A stretch of DNA of 15,997 bases from CAZDUS01 sp964609375 (GCA_964609375.1 CAZSSA010000056.1:1-15997); one strand, 5' to 3'. Positions 5,844 to 13,874 are shown, counted from the first letter of the stretch. The notes: generated by a model not told the origin, from the letters alone. Program-made: numbers and translations.

Positions 5844-7082
5844 ATGAGTACACGCAGAGTGGTTGTCACCGGGCTAGGGGTGGTTTCTCCCCTGGGGTGT
5901 GATGTCAACGTTTTCTGGCAGAGGCTTTGTACCGGAGTGTCGGGGATTGGCAAGATTACCCGGTTTGATGCCTCGGCCATGGCGACGCAGATTGCGGGAG
6001 AAGTCAAGGAATTCGAGATCGACAAGTTTATTCCCAAGAAGGAACAGCGGCGGATGGATCCGTTCTGCCACTATGCAGTGGCCGCGGCGAAACTGGCTGT
6101 TCAGGATTCCGGGCTGCAGATGAGTGTTGAGGACCCGCACCGTGTAGGATGCATGGTGGGTTCCGGGGTTGGCGGCTTAATCACGATGGAAGACCAGCAC
6201 ACGATTCTGATGCAAAAGGGGCCGGATCGGTGTTCCCCGTTCATGATTCCCCAGATGATTGTGAATATGGCTTCCGGATTGGTGGCCATTGAGCATGGAA
6301 TGAAGGGTCCGAATTTCTGTGTTGTATCGGCGTGTGCCAGCGGTGCCCATTCGATTGGTGAAGCGGCGCGGAAGATTCAGCACGGTGATGCGGATGTGAT
6401 GGTGGCCGGTGGAGCGGAGGCGGTTGTTTGTGCCTTGGGAATCGCCGGTTTTTCGGCCATGCGAGCGATGAGTACCCGTAATGACGATCCCGGGAAGGCA
6501 TGCCGTCCGTTTGACAAGGATCGCGATGGGTTCATCATGGGTGAAGGCGCGGGTATTGTGGTTATTGAGGATTATGAGCACGCGGTGAAGCGCGGGGCGA
6601 AGATTTATTGCGAAATGGCAGGGTACGGCGCCACCTGCGACGCCAACCATATCACGGCGCCGGCTCCGGGCGGCGAAGGCGCTGCCCGCGCGATGCAGAA
6701 TGCCATCCGGGATGCCGGGATGACGCCTGACATGATTGACTACGTCAATGCGCACGGGACCAGTACGCCGCTTAACGATAAGAACGAGACGGCGGCCATT
6801 AAGTCGGCGCTGGGCGAGCAAGCGAAGAAGGTCATGGTCAGTTCGACCAAGTCAATGACCGGTCACTTACTGGGGGCGGCCGGCGGTATTGAAACGGTGA
6901 TTTGTGCGTTGGCGATCAAGCACGGTGTGGTGCCGCCGACGATTAACTATACGACGCCGGATCCGGATTGCGATCTGGACTACGTGCCGAACGTGGCGCG
7001 TGAGTTTAAGGTTCGCGCCTGCCTGAACAACTCGCTGGGCTTTGGCGGTCACAACAGTTCATTGTTGCTGAAGGCGCTGTAA
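5844..7082 (+). CDS. fabF: Beta-ketoacyl-ACP synthase II FabF
   Basis: FabF condenses acyl-ACP with malonyl-ACP to lengthen the chain by two carbons. From the ATG at 5844 the protein has 412 residues, the normal length. The triad is C164 in VVSACASGAH, H304 in NAHGTSTP and H341 in SMTGHLLGAAG, with the conserved K336; the glycine-rich GFGGHN stretch (399-404) is near the C-terminus. The start is set by the family opening RRVVVTGLGVVSPLG and an AGGA ribosome site. A longer in-frame start at 5781 would lie inside the preceding terminator stem and adds 21 non-homologous residues. It is the last gene of the lipid cluster and is followed by a strong terminator. Confidence 0.97.
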   Translation: MSTRRVVVTGLGVVSPLGCDVNVFWQRLCTGVSGIGKITRFDASAMATQIAGEVKEFEIDKFIPKKEQRRMDPFCHYAVAAAKLAVQDSGLQMSVEDPHRVGCMVGSGVGGLITMEDQHTILMQKGPDRCSPFMIPQMIVNMASGLVAIEHGMKGPNFCVVSACASGAHSIGEAARKIQHGDADVMVAGGAEAVVCALGIAGFSAMRAMSTRNDDPGKACRPFDKDRDGFIMGEGAGIVVIEDYEHAVKRGAKIYCEMAGYGATCDANHITAPAPGGEGAARAMQNAIRDAGMTPDMIDYVNAHGTSTPLNDKNETAAIKSALGEQAKKVMVSSTKSMTGHLLGAAGGIETVICALAIKHGVVPPTINYTTPDPDCDLDYVPNVAREFKVRACLNNSLGFGGHNSSLLLKAL

Positions 7083-7111
7083 GGCGTTGTTGAAACAACA
7101 TTCCTGATTGA

Positions 7112-7149
7112 TTCGGGCGTCACTTGAAAGGGTGGCGCCCGAACTGTTT
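7112..7149 (+). terminator. Intrinsic terminator after fabF
   Basis: TTCGGGCGTCAC (7112-7123) pairs with GTGGCGCCCGAA (7132-7143), 12 base pairs with one G-T wobble and an eight-base loop, followed by CTGTTTT. It lies between the convergent ends of fabF and kup. A smaller five-base-pair hairpin (7088-7100) precedes it. The T run is on the + side, so it best serves the fab cluster. Confidence 0.8.
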
Positions 7150-7154
7150 TCGGG

Positions 7155-9041
7155 TCACAGTTCCATTTGAACGCCCAGCTCGATGACGCGATTGGGAGGG
7201 ATGCGGAAGAACTTGGAGGCATCCCAGGCGTTGCGGGACAGAAAGGCGAAGAGATGTTTCCGCCAGGACAGCATGGTTTTACTGGGCCGCAGGATCAGTG
7301 TTTCGCGGCCGAGGAAGAAAGTGCATTTCATCGGGTCCAGATTCAATCCCGGGATGCTTAATCGGCTGAGCAGGGTGGTCAGGTTCGGATCCTCGCTGAA
7401 TCCATAGCGGGCAATGATACGGGTGAAGCCATGTTCAAGGCGGTCGATGGTTGTCCGTTCGGCGTCCGGAATCCGAGGCACTTCCTCGTTCATGACGCGC
7501 AGGAGAATGACGTTTTCGTGCAGTATCCTGTTGTGTTTGTAATTGTGGAGTAACGTTCGCGGAACCACATCGGCATTGCCTGTCAGGAAGATGGCCGTAC
7601 CGGGGACCCGCAGTGGATGAGAGCGAAGGACGTCCTTTAAGAAGTCAGTCATGGGCAGGCTTTCGTTGGTCAATCGATTGCTCATGAGGAGGCGTCCGCG
7701 CTGCCAGGTGACCATAATGGTAAACATGACCGTGGCGACACAGAGCCCCACCCATCCACCATGAGGGAGCTTGAGGATGTTGGAGGCGAAGAAGGTGATA
7801 TCGAGGGTAAAGATAGGTGCCGTTACCAGGAATACCAGGGCCGGATGCCAGTGCCACTTCTGGTGCATGAAGATGGACATCATGACGGTGGTCAGGAGCA
7901 TGGTCATGGATACGGCGAGACCGTAGGCGCCGGCGAGGCTGTCGGAATTGCGGAACCCGAGGACCAGCGTGACGGTGCCGACCAGGAGCATGCCATTCAC
8001 GGCGGGCAGGTAGACCTGGCCGATGGTGGATTCCGAGGTGTGGACGATATTCTGGCGCGGGCAGTAGCCGAGCTGCATGGCTTGGCGCGTCAACGAGAAG
8101 GCTCCGGAGATGACCGCTTGAGAGGCGATGACGGTGGCGGCGGTGGCGAGGATGACCAGCGGATAGAGCATGGATTCGGGGGCCAGGCGGTAGAAGAGCT
8201 GGGATTGGGATGCAGGCTCGTGGATATGCATCAGGAGGTAGGCCCCCTGGCCGAAGTAGTTGATCAGCAGGGCGGGCAGGACAAGGGTGAACCAACCGAT
8301 ACGAATAGGCAAGCGGCCGAAGTGGCCCATGTCGAGATAAAGATCCTCGCCGCCGGTCATACACAGGAAGACAGTGCCCATGGTAACGAAGGCGTGGAAG
8401 CGGTGGTCGACGAAGAAGGCGATGGCGTAGGCTGGATTCATGGCGGCCAAGACGCTTGGCTGCAACATGATATGGCGGAAGCCAAGGATGGCGATGGTGA
8501 CGAACCAGACGGCCATGATCGGGCCGAAGATGGTCCCGACGCGCTGGCTGCCGTGTTTCTGGAACCAGAATAATCCGATGAGGATCACGAGGGACAATGG
8601 CACTACCCAGTGGCGCAAGGTGGGGGCAGCCACCTGGAGACCCTCGACGGCGCTGAGCACAGAGATGGCTGGTGTGATGAGACCATCGCCATAAAGGAGG
8701 GCGGCGCCGAACAAACCGAAGCCGACAATGAGGCGGGTTCCACGGGCCGACGTTTTGGCGGAGTCATGGCGGATCAGCGCCATCAGGGCGAGGATACCGC
8801 CTTCGCCGCGGTTATCGGCACGCAGGACGAGGGTGAGGTATTTCAGGGTGATTAAGCCGGCCAGGGACCAGAAGATGAGCGAAAGAACGCCGAGGATTGA
8901 AGCCTCGGTAGGCGGGTTGGCGTCGTTGAAGCAAAGGCGGAAGGCGTAAAGAGGGCTGGTACCGATATCGCCGTAGACGACGCCCAGTGCGGCGAGAGTT
9001 AAGCCAGCCAAGACCTTTGATTTCGGGGTAAACGTACTCAT
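7155..9041 (-). CDS. kup: Kup-family low-affinity potassium transporter
   Basis: Kup (TrkD/HAK/KT family) is an inner-membrane K+ uptake protein thought to work as an H+ symporter. The protein has 628 residues from the chosen start (E. coli Kup has 622). The first helix carries the family signature GVVYGDIGTSPLYA (residues 20-33), followed by RADNRGEGGI and YGDGLITPAISVLSA. About twelve hydrophobic segments fill the first two thirds, and a soluble C-terminal domain of about 150 residues ends in VIELGVQMEL. The ATG at 9041 gives the usual short N-terminus (MSTFTPKSK); an ATG at 9062 is also possible, and neither has a good ribosome site. Extending the frame further would run through the 100-N gap and is not supported. 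It stands alone, convergent with fabF and divergent from ssb; its promoter probably lies near or in the gap. Confidence 0.96.
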   Translation of the reverse strand: MSTFTPKSKVLAGLTLAALGVVYGDIGTSPLYAFRLCFNDANPPTEASILGVLSLIFWSLAGLITLKYLTLVLRADNRGEGGILALMALIRHDSAKTSARGTRLIVGFGLFGAALLYGDGLITPAISVLSAVEGLQVAAPTLRHWVVPLSLVILIGLFWFQKHGSQRVGTIFGPIMAVWFVTIAILGFRHIMLQPSVLAAMNPAYAIAFFVDHRFHAFVTMGTVFLCMTGGEDLYLDMGHFGRLPIRIGWFTLVLPALLINYFGQGAYLLMHIHEPASQSQLFYRLAPESMLYPLVILATAATVIASQAVISGAFSLTRQAMQLGYCPRQNIVHTSESTIGQVYLPAVNGMLLVGTVTLVLGFRNSDSLAGAYGLAVSMTMLLTTVMMSIFMHQKWHWHPALVFLVTAPIFTLDITFFASNILKLPHGGWVGLCVATVMFTIMVTWQRGRLLMSNRLTNESLPMTDFLKDVLRSHPLRVPGTAIFLTGNADVVPRTLLHNYKHNRILHENVILLRVMNEEVPRIPDAERTTIDRLEHGFTRIIARYGFSEDPNLTTLLSRLSIPGLNLDPMKCTFFLGRETLILRPSKTMLSWRKHLFAFLSRNAWDASKFFRIPPNRVIELGVQMEL

Positions 9042-9110
9042 TAACGCCTGTTTCAATGACATGGATAGGCGAAATAGTAAAGGATTTAAGAGAAGGCTGA
9101 AAGGGCTATT

Positions 9111-9128
9111 CGCCGGCCGCCGCCGGCC
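9111..9128. repeat. GC-rich palindromic repeat beside the second gap
   Basis: GCCGGC occurs at 9112-9117 and 9122-9127 around a CGCC loop, so it can form a six-base-pair hairpin; CGCCGGCC also repeats directly (9111-9118, 9121-9128). It resembles dispersed REP-like intergenic elements and lies 20 bases from the N gap, where a multi-copy element could have broken the assembly. Only one copy is visible in this window. Confidence 0.5.
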
Positions 9129-9148
9129 TACAGGGAAAGGTGGCGGAT

Positions 9149-9248
9149 NNNNNNNNNNNNNNNNNNNNNNNNNNNNNNNNNNNNNNNNNNNNNNNNNNNN
9201 NNNNNNNNNNNNNNNNNNNNNNNNNNNNNNNNNNNNNNNNNNNNNNNN
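9149..9248. other. Scaffold gap of 100 N between kup and ssb
   Basis: Exactly 100 N, a default gap size, so the true length is unknown. Unlike the first gap its two edges share no sequence that I can see. The gap hides the start of the kup upstream region and possibly a gene or repeat. Confidence 0.95.
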
Positions 9249-9260
9249 GTTAGAAGCTCC

Positions 9261-9289
9261 TTGCGAATACAAACCATGGCGGTTATAAG
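9261..9289 (+). promoter_or_regulatory. Sigma70-like promoter for ssb
   Basis: TTGCGA (9261-9266) and TATAAG (9284-9289) are separated by exactly 17 bases, matching the -35 consensus at four of six and the -10 at five of six positions. Transcription would begin near 9296, giving an ssb leader of about 45 bases. Confidence 0.55.
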
Positions 9290-9340
9290 GACAAAGCATT
9301 CAAAAGAGAAGGTGAAAATTGAGGGAGTGGGAGAATAACC

Positions 9341-9775
9341 ATGGCTTCGTTTAATCGCGTGATGTTGATTGGCAACCTGACAAAGGATCCGGAATTAAAG
9401 ACCATTCCATCAGGGATGAATGTGGCCGATTTTCGATTGGCCGTGAATGACGATTACAAGGACAAGAATGGTCAGGTGGTCAAGCGGGTTTGCTATGTGG
9501 ACGTGACGGTGTGGGATAAGCAGGCGGAGACGTGTAAGAAGTATCTGGCCAAGGGCAGCACGGTTTATGTGGAGGGCCGCTTGAAACTGGATGAGTGGAC
9601 CACCCCGGAAGGCCAGAAGCGGAGCAAACTGCGAGTTAGTGCGGATCGGGTTCAATTTCTCGGAGCACCCAAGGGGGCAGGTAGCGGTGGGGCGAAGGGG
9701 GCGGCGGCGGGAGATGAGGCACCACTGCCGTCAGAGGATCTTGAGGAGGCGAGGCTGGATGGGGAAGGATTCTGA
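9341..9775 (+). CDS. ssb: Single-stranded DNA-binding protein
   Basis: SSB coats single-stranded DNA in replication, repair and recombination and recruits partner proteins through its C-terminal tip. The 144-residue protein begins MASFNRVMLIGNLTKDPELK and has one OB-fold (about 1-108), with the usual VDVTVWDKQAE and GSTVYVEGRLKLDEW strands. A glycine/alanine-rich linker (about 109-124) leads to an acidic tail. The tip ends LDGEGF rather than the usual DDIPF type; the last phenylalanine and acidic residues remain, but the Ile-Pro pair is absent. The ATG at 9341 is preceded by a GGGAG-type ribosome site. bioB starts one base after its stop, so the two are probably co-transcribed from the promoter at 9261. 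Confidence 0.96.
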   Translation: MASFNRVMLIGNLTKDPELKTIPSGMNVADFRLAVNDDYKDKNGQVVKRVCYVDVTVWDKQAETCKKYLAKGSTVYVEGRLKLDEWTTPEGQKRSKLRVSADRVQFLGAPKGAGSGGAKGAAAGDEAPLPSEDLEEARLDGEGF

Positions 9776-9776
9776 A

Positions 9777-10763
9777 ATGATGTGGGATGAATTGAGCCGG
9801 GGTATTTTGGCGGGTGGATCGATTAGCCGGGAGCAGGCACTGGGTGTGTTGCAGTCGGGTGATGACGAATTGCTGACGGTGCTGCAGGCGGCATTTGAAC
9901 TCCGGAAACGGTATTTCGGGCGCGATGTGACGTTGCATGTGATCCGTAATGCCAAGAGCGGGGCTTGCAGCGAGGATTGCGCGTATTGCAGTCAGTCGTC
10001 ATCGGCGACTTCGCCGGTCGAGTGTTACCCGATGCAGACGGTGGGGAAGATAGTGGAGGGGGCCCATGCGGCGCACAAGCTGAGTGCCTACCGGTACTGC
10101 GTTGTGGCCAGCGGCAGGGCTCCGGTGGAGAAAGAGCTGGAGATGATTTGTGAGGCGGCGAGGCGGATCAAGCGTGAGGTACCGATCCAGCTTTGCACGT
10201 CGCTGGGGATATTGAATCCTGACCAGGCGCGGCAGCTCAAGGAAGCGGGGGTGGATCGCTATAATCACAACCTGGAAACGTCCGAGCGGCATTATGGGGT
10301 GATTTGTTCGACGCATGGGTATGGGGACCGGGTGGAGACGGCGCGGGCGGTGAAGGGGGCGGGGTTGGAACTTTGCAGCGGTGGATTGATCGGGATGGGT
10401 GAGACCTTGGAGGATCGGGTGGATTTGGCCTTTGCGTTGAGAGAAACGGGGGCCGACTCGATACCGGTAAACTTCTTGGATCCGCGACCGGGTACGGCTT
10501 TAGCGGGGAGTGAGCGGATTGGCGCGATGGATGTATTGAGGACGCTGGCGATGTTCCGGTTTGTGCATCCGGACCGGGAAATCCGGATTGCGGGCGGGCG
10601 TGAGGCGTGTTTGGGGCCCCTGCAGGCGCTCAGTTTGTTTGCGGCCAACTCGTTGTTTACGGTGGGGTATTTGACGACGGGTGGGCAGGGGAATGAGGCT
10701 GACCGGAAGATGATTGAGATGGCGGGATTCAGGATTGCGGGGATTGTGGATACGGGGGAGTAG
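9777..10763 (+). CDS. bioB: Biotin synthase BioB
   Basis: BioB is a radical SAM enzyme that inserts sulfur into dethiobiotin to make biotin, the cofactor of acetyl-CoA carboxylase, which makes malonyl-CoA for the fab pathway. The 328-residue protein has the [4Fe-4S] motif C64xxxC68xxC71 (ACSEDCAYC) and the [2Fe-2S] ligands C108, C140 and C200 with R270. YNHNLETS and GGLIGMGE are further family hallmarks. I chose the ATG at 9777 because GGAAGGA lies seven bases upstream and it gives a normal N-terminus. An ATG at 9759 (with GAGGAGG upstream, overlapping ssb by 17 bases) is possible; the frame extends open to 9591 inside ssb, but that part is not BioB-like. No other biotin gene is in the window. 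Confidence 0.97.
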   Translation: MMWDELSRGILAGGSISREQALGVLQSGDDELLTVLQAAFELRKRYFGRDVTLHVIRNAKSGACSEDCAYCSQSSSATSPVECYPMQTVGKIVEGAHAAHKLSAYRYCVVASGRAPVEKELEMICEAARRIKREVPIQLCTSLGILNPDQARQLKEAGVDRYNHNLETSERHYGVICSTHGYGDRVETARAVKGAGLELCSGGLIGMGETLEDRVDLAFALRETGADSIPVNFLDPRPGTALAGSERIGAMDVLRTLAMFRFVHPDREIRIAGGREACLGPLQALSLFAANSLFTVGYLTTGGQGNEADRKMIEMAGFRIAGIVDTGE

Positions 10764-10764
10764 A

Positions 10765-10830
10765 GGGGGGGAGGGGAATGGTAGATGGTTAATGGTTGAG
10801 GGGAGAAGAGTTCAGGAGGGGGGGGAGGGG
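10765..10830 (+). repeat. G tracts and heptads between bioB and tatC
   Basis: Three phased 7-base units start at 10778, 10785 and 10792 (ATGGTAG, ATGGTTA, ATGGTTG). They are framed by G runs at 10765-10771, 10773-10776, 10818-10825 and 10827-10830. The flanking genes converge here, yet I see no normal hairpin terminator for either one in 10764-10851. Confidence 0.65.
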
Positions 10831-10851
10831 AATTGCCTCTGAGGGGAAGGG

Positions 10852-11628
10852 TTACGACACGGCGGCCAGGCGTTTGCGGCGTTCTTTGGCCCAGATCATC
10901 CAGATGCAGAGTTCGTGCAGGGCAATCAATGGGACCGCAAGTAAGAGCATGCTGAAGGGGTCCTGGGTGGGGGTGATCACCATGGCCAGAATCAGGATGA
11001 TGATGATGGCGTGGCGACGGGTGCGGCGAAGCTGATCGGAATTGACGATTCCCAAGTGACCCAGTATCAGCAGAACGACCGGTAGTTCAAAGGTCAGGCC
11101 AAAACTCAATAGCAGCTTCAATACAAACCCGATGTAACTGGTGACCAACCAGAATTCCACCTTGAAGCCCATCCATTCGTTGAACCACAGCATGATTTTC
11201 AGGGCGGGGCCGAGAGCGAGGTGGTAACACATCAGGACGCCGGAGATGAAAAGGATGGCGGCGAATAACAGGCCGCCCAGGATGGCGCGACGCTCATTCA
11301 GTTTTAGGCCGGGGAAAACGAACCAGCCAATGGCGCATAGGATCGCCGGGGCACTTAGCAACAGGCCTCCCCACAGGATCGTTTGCATGGCGATGGAGAC
11401 GCCACCGGTGACTTCAATGTTGCGGAGAAATAAATCAGGATTCGCGACCACGCCGTGTAGAGGAGCCTTGAGGATTCTGTAAAAATCAGGAGCGAATCGG
11501 GCGGCGATGATCATGCCGATCAGCAGGGCGCCAAGCGCCCACATCAGGGCGCGCCGCAAATCGTTGAGATGGGCGAGCAGGGGCTTGACCAACAGGCCAC
11601 TGGTTTCGGATTCATCCGGCAGGGTCAC
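10852..11628 (-). CDS. tatC: Sec-independent protein translocase TatC
   Basis: TatC is the inner-membrane receptor of the twin-arginine pathway, which exports folded proteins. The 258-residue protein has about six membrane segments and the family landmarks: LLAHLNDLRRAL near the N-terminus (compare HLxELRxRL), the FGLTFELPVVL stretch in the middle, and TPTQDPFSM (compare TPPDPxSQ) before the last helix. It starts with GTG at 11628, supported by AAGGAG (11639-11644) ten bases upstream, and overlaps the end of tatA by 17 bases, implying coupled translation. The N-terminal motif has Asp where Glu is usual, a conservative change. The C-terminus is short and basic (AKERRKRLAAVS), and the gene ends at the repeat-rich spacer next to bioB. 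Confidence 0.95.
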   Translation of the reverse strand: MTLPDESETSGLLVKPLLAHLNDLRRALMWALGALLIGMIIAARFAPDFYRILKAPLHGVVANPDLFLRNIEVTGGVSIAMQTILWGGLLLSAPAILCAIGWFVFPGLKLNERRAILGGLLFAAILFISGVLMCYHLALGPALKIMLWFNEWMGFKVEFWLVTSYIGFVLKLLLSFGLTFELPVVLLILGHLGIVNSDQLRRTRRHAIIIILILAMVITPTQDPFSMLLLAVPLIALHELCIWMIWAKERRKRLAAVS

Positions 11629-11947
11629 GGGGAGGGGTCTCCTTGGCGGATTCGGGTGAGGGGGCGTCGGCGAGGTGTGTGCGGGCGGCTCGGAGCTTCG
11701 TTCCCTCCTTGGACTCTGGTGTGTTTTGTGTTGGCTTGAAGGGGTTTTCCAGAGGGGGCGCGTCGGCTTTCAGGAGTTGAGCTTTGAAGTCCTGAGAGGC
11801 CTTGCGCAAGCCTTCCACGGTTTTGCCGATGGTGCGCGCCATGGAGGGGAGGCGCTCGCCGCCGAATAGAAGAAGAATAGCGGCAGCGATTAATAGTATT
11901 TCCCCGCCGCCAATGTCCCCGATCAAGCCGATGGGTAGTGTGTTCAT
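11612..11947 (-). CDS. tatA: Twin-arginine translocase subunit TatA/TatB family
   Basis: Small single-span protein that forms the Tat translocation element with TatC. The 111 residues comprise a short periplasmic N-terminus, one membrane helix (about 16-28, EILLIAAAILLLF), the FG hinge followed by GERLPSMARTIGKTVEGLRKA as an amphipathic helix, and a polar proline-rich tail. The family alone does not settle TatA against TatB; only one such gene is next to tatC, so it may serve both roles or have a partner elsewhere. Its start lies only 33 bases from the terminator of the tol-pal operon. No ribosome site is visible before the ATG. An extended -10-like element (TGCTATCCT on the minus strand, 11958-11966) could drive an almost leaderless message, but this is weak. 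Confidence 0.9.
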   Translation of the reverse strand: MNTLPIGLIGDIGGGEILLIAAAILLLFGGERLPSMARTIGKTVEGLRKASQDFKAQLLKADAPPLENPFKPTQNTPESKEGTKLRAARTHLADAPSPESAKETPPRDPAG

Positions 11948-11980
11948 GGTTAAGGGAAGGATAGCAGAATTCGGGAAATA

Positions 11981-12008
11981 AAAAAGCCCCGGTTATCCGG
12001 GGCTTTTT
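11981..12008 (-). terminator. Strong intrinsic terminator after pal
   Basis: AAAAAGCCCCGG (11981-11992) and CCGGGGCTTTTT (11997-12008) pair perfectly around a TTAT loop. On the minus strand it follows the pal stop by about 20 bases and ends in a run of six T, so it closes the tol-pal operon. The palindrome has A and T runs on both sides and could also work on the + strand. Confidence 0.92.
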
Positions 12009-12029
12009 GCGTTGAGATTGAAGTCATGA

Positions 12030-12566
12030 TTACTTCATGATGACGAACTCGACGCGGCGGTTCATGCTCCACGCTTTTTCGTCATGACCGGCATCCTTCG
12101 GTTGTTCTTCGCCGAGGCTCTTGGTCTGGATGCGGGCGCCATCAACGCCGAGGCTCATCAGGTAGGCGCGGACAGCCAGGGCGCGGCGTTCGCCGAGCGA
12201 CATGTTGTACTCGTTGCTACCGCGTTCGTCGCAATGCCCTTCGAGGGTTGCCACGCCCGCCGAATTGGCCTTCAGGAATTCGGCCACCGCCTCCACCTTG
12301 GCGCGCTCGGAATCATCGACTTGGGCGCTATCATAGGCGAACAGGACGGTATCGAACTGGCCGGCCACGACGCCTTTGCCATCGGTCAGGGAGCGATCCG
12401 GTAATGTGCTGCCGTTATCGAGCAGGCCGGAGCCAGCACCGGGAACGGTATCTGAACCCAAACCGCTGGAGGTGGGTGTTTTCTTGCCAAACCATTTTTT
12501 GCAACCGGTTGACGATGCTGCCATTGCACAGACTAGAAGAACAACTGCCAAATCACGCGTTTTCAT
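12030..12566 (-). CDS. pal: Peptidoglycan-associated lipoprotein Pal
   Basis: Pal anchors the outer membrane to peptidoglycan and is the end point of the Tol-Pal system. The 178-residue precursor has a lipoprotein signal peptide with lipobox SSTGC and predicted lipidation on C22, then a flexible Gly/Ser-rich linker, and an OmpA-like C-terminal domain (about 70-178). That domain shows FAYDSAQV, the EGHCDERGSNEYN peptidoglycan-binding stretch, LGERRA, and the closing NRRVEFV. It is the last gene of the operon, 24 bases after tolB, and is followed by a strong terminator. Length and layout are normal for Pal, and the tolB neighbour makes another OmpA-like protein unlikely. Confidence 0.96.
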   Translation of the reverse strand: MKTRDLAVVLLVCAMAASSTGCKKWFGKKTPTSSGLGSDTVPGAGSGLLDNGSTLPDRSLTDGKGVVAGQFDTVLFAYDSAQVDDSERAKVEAVAEFLKANSAGVATLEGHCDERGSNEYNMSLGERRALAVRAYLMSLGVDGARIQTKSLGEEQPKDAGHDEKAWSMNRRVEFVIMK

Positions 12567-12590
12567 TGCTATATTGCCTCAGAATTATTG

Positions 12591-13817
12591 TTATTGCCCA
12601 CTCCACGCCGGGGAAAACCAACTCCCGTCATTGGGCGACAAACATACGGGGGGGTCTCCCATTGTGTCAAGCATATATATCTTGCTGGAGCGGCCATCCT
12701 GACGGGCGCAAACGATGTGACGGCCATCGGATGCCCAACTCGGATCCTCGTAATGGGTGTCGTCGGGGCTGATCCTGCGTTCTTCCATGGTGGAGGGGTG
12801 GATGATGTGGATTCCATAGCGGCCACCTTGCCGGCTGCAGTAGGTGATCCAGCCGTTGGCACCCCAGTCGGGGGCGACGTTTTCGCGTCCACGGGCGGTG
12901 AGTCGGCGGCTGTTACCGGAGCGGTCCATGACGTAGATTTGGGGGGACCCCGCGCCGGCCAGGTCGGAGACGTAGGCGATTTGGGAGCCGTCGGGTGACC
13001 AGACGGGGCTGGCTTCGCCAGCGCGCTGGGTCCGGGTGAGGCGCGTGAGGTTCCCCGAGGCAAGTTCCTTGGTGTAGACTTCGGGGTTACCGTCCTTGGA
13101 GAGGATCATCAGGGCTTCCGTGCCGCGCGGGGAGATGCCGCCGGCCATGTTGATGCCGGGGTAGTTGGCGATGCAGTTGCGTGCGCCGGACCGCAAGTCC
13201 ACGAGATAGATGTCCGGGAAGCCGCGGCGGAAGGAGGTGTAGGCGATATGGGTTCCGGAGGGGGCCCAGTAGGGGCAGAGGCTGATGGATTTATCGGAGG
13301 TGATCTGGCGCAGGTTGCCGCCGTCGAAATCGCACAGATAGACTTCCTTGTTGCCGGTGCGATTGCCGATCATGATGATGCGGCCTGAGCAGATGCCCTT
13401 GAACCCTTTGATGGCCATGATGATGTCATCGGCGACCTTGTGAGCCATGTGGCGTGCGTTGGCGGTTGTTTCGGTATAGCTCTTGTTCAGGACGACTTCG
13501 GATTTCAGGAGGTTGGCGACCTGACATTGGGCTGAGAGGGCGCTGCCCTTGTCGGAGCAGGAGCCCGTGATGCTGTAGGTGGCGGGGCGGGACAGGGTGA
13601 ACCAACCGGAGCGGCGGAGGTCGGAGTCGAGGGTCTGGCGGAAGATGGTTCCAGCGGCGCCGGAGGCGGTAAAGCCGGAAAGATCGAGACTGATTTTGGT
13701 GCCGCCGGATTTTGAGACCAGGACTTCCTGGGCGGAGAGGCTCAGGGGAATGATGGAGCAAAGGAGCAGGGAGAGAGAGAGGAGGGTCATAGGATTGGTG
13801 CATCGTTGGGTTGTCAT
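12591..13817 (-). CDS. tolB: Tol-Pal system protein TolB
   Basis: TolB is a periplasmic protein that binds Pal and links it to the inner-membrane Tol complex. The 408-residue precursor has a signal peptide with a hydrophobic core (about 10-24) and a likely cut after SLSA (residue 29). A mixed N-terminal domain reaches to about 140, and the rest is a beta-propeller. Its blades are visible as repeated units of the type NxEVYxxDxxGGNLRQIT, then PxWSPDGSQIAYVS, recurring about five to six times. The ATG at 13817 is preceded by AAGGAA. The gene lies between the tolA-like gene and pal, as in the standard operon. The propeller motif alone occurs in other proteins; the context makes TolB secure. Confidence 0.95.
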   Translation of the reverse strand: MTTQRCTNPMTLLSLSLLLCSIIPLSLSAQEVLVSKSGGTKISLDLSGFTASGAAGTIFRQTLDSDLRRSGWFTLSRPATYSITGSCSDKGSALSAQCQVANLLKSEVVLNKSYTETTANARHMAHKVADDIIMAIKGFKGICSGRIIMIGNRTGNKEVYLCDFDGGNLRQITSDKSISLCPYWAPSGTHIAYTSFRRGFPDIYLVDLRSGARNCIANYPGINMAGGISPRGTEALMILSKDGNPEVYTKELASGNLTRLTRTQRAGEASPVWSPDGSQIAYVSDLAGAGSPQIYVMDRSGNSRRLTARGRENVAPDWGANGWITYCSRQGGRYGIHIIHPSTMEERRISPDDTHYEDPSWASDGRHIVCARQDGRSSKIYMLDTMGDPPVCLSPNDGSWFSPAWSGQ

Positions 13818-13874
13818 TCTGTGAATTCCTTTCCGGTAAAATGGATGGGGGTCATGAGGTTTGCATTGTGCGAA

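Noticed and set aside
7761..8573. 270-codon + strand open frame inside kup
   Set aside because: Antisense shadow of the well-supported Kup frame; its sequence is low-complexity, rich in Gly, Asp and Glu.
9042..9299. Extension of kup through the N gap
   Set aside because: The frame stays open only because N is read as unknown residues. Kup normally starts close to the GDIGTSPLY helix, and start codons exist at 9041 and 9062.
9591..9776. N-terminal extension of bioB into ssb
   Set aside because: The extra 62 residues are an out-of-frame reading of ssb, rich in Arg, and are absent from BioB proteins.
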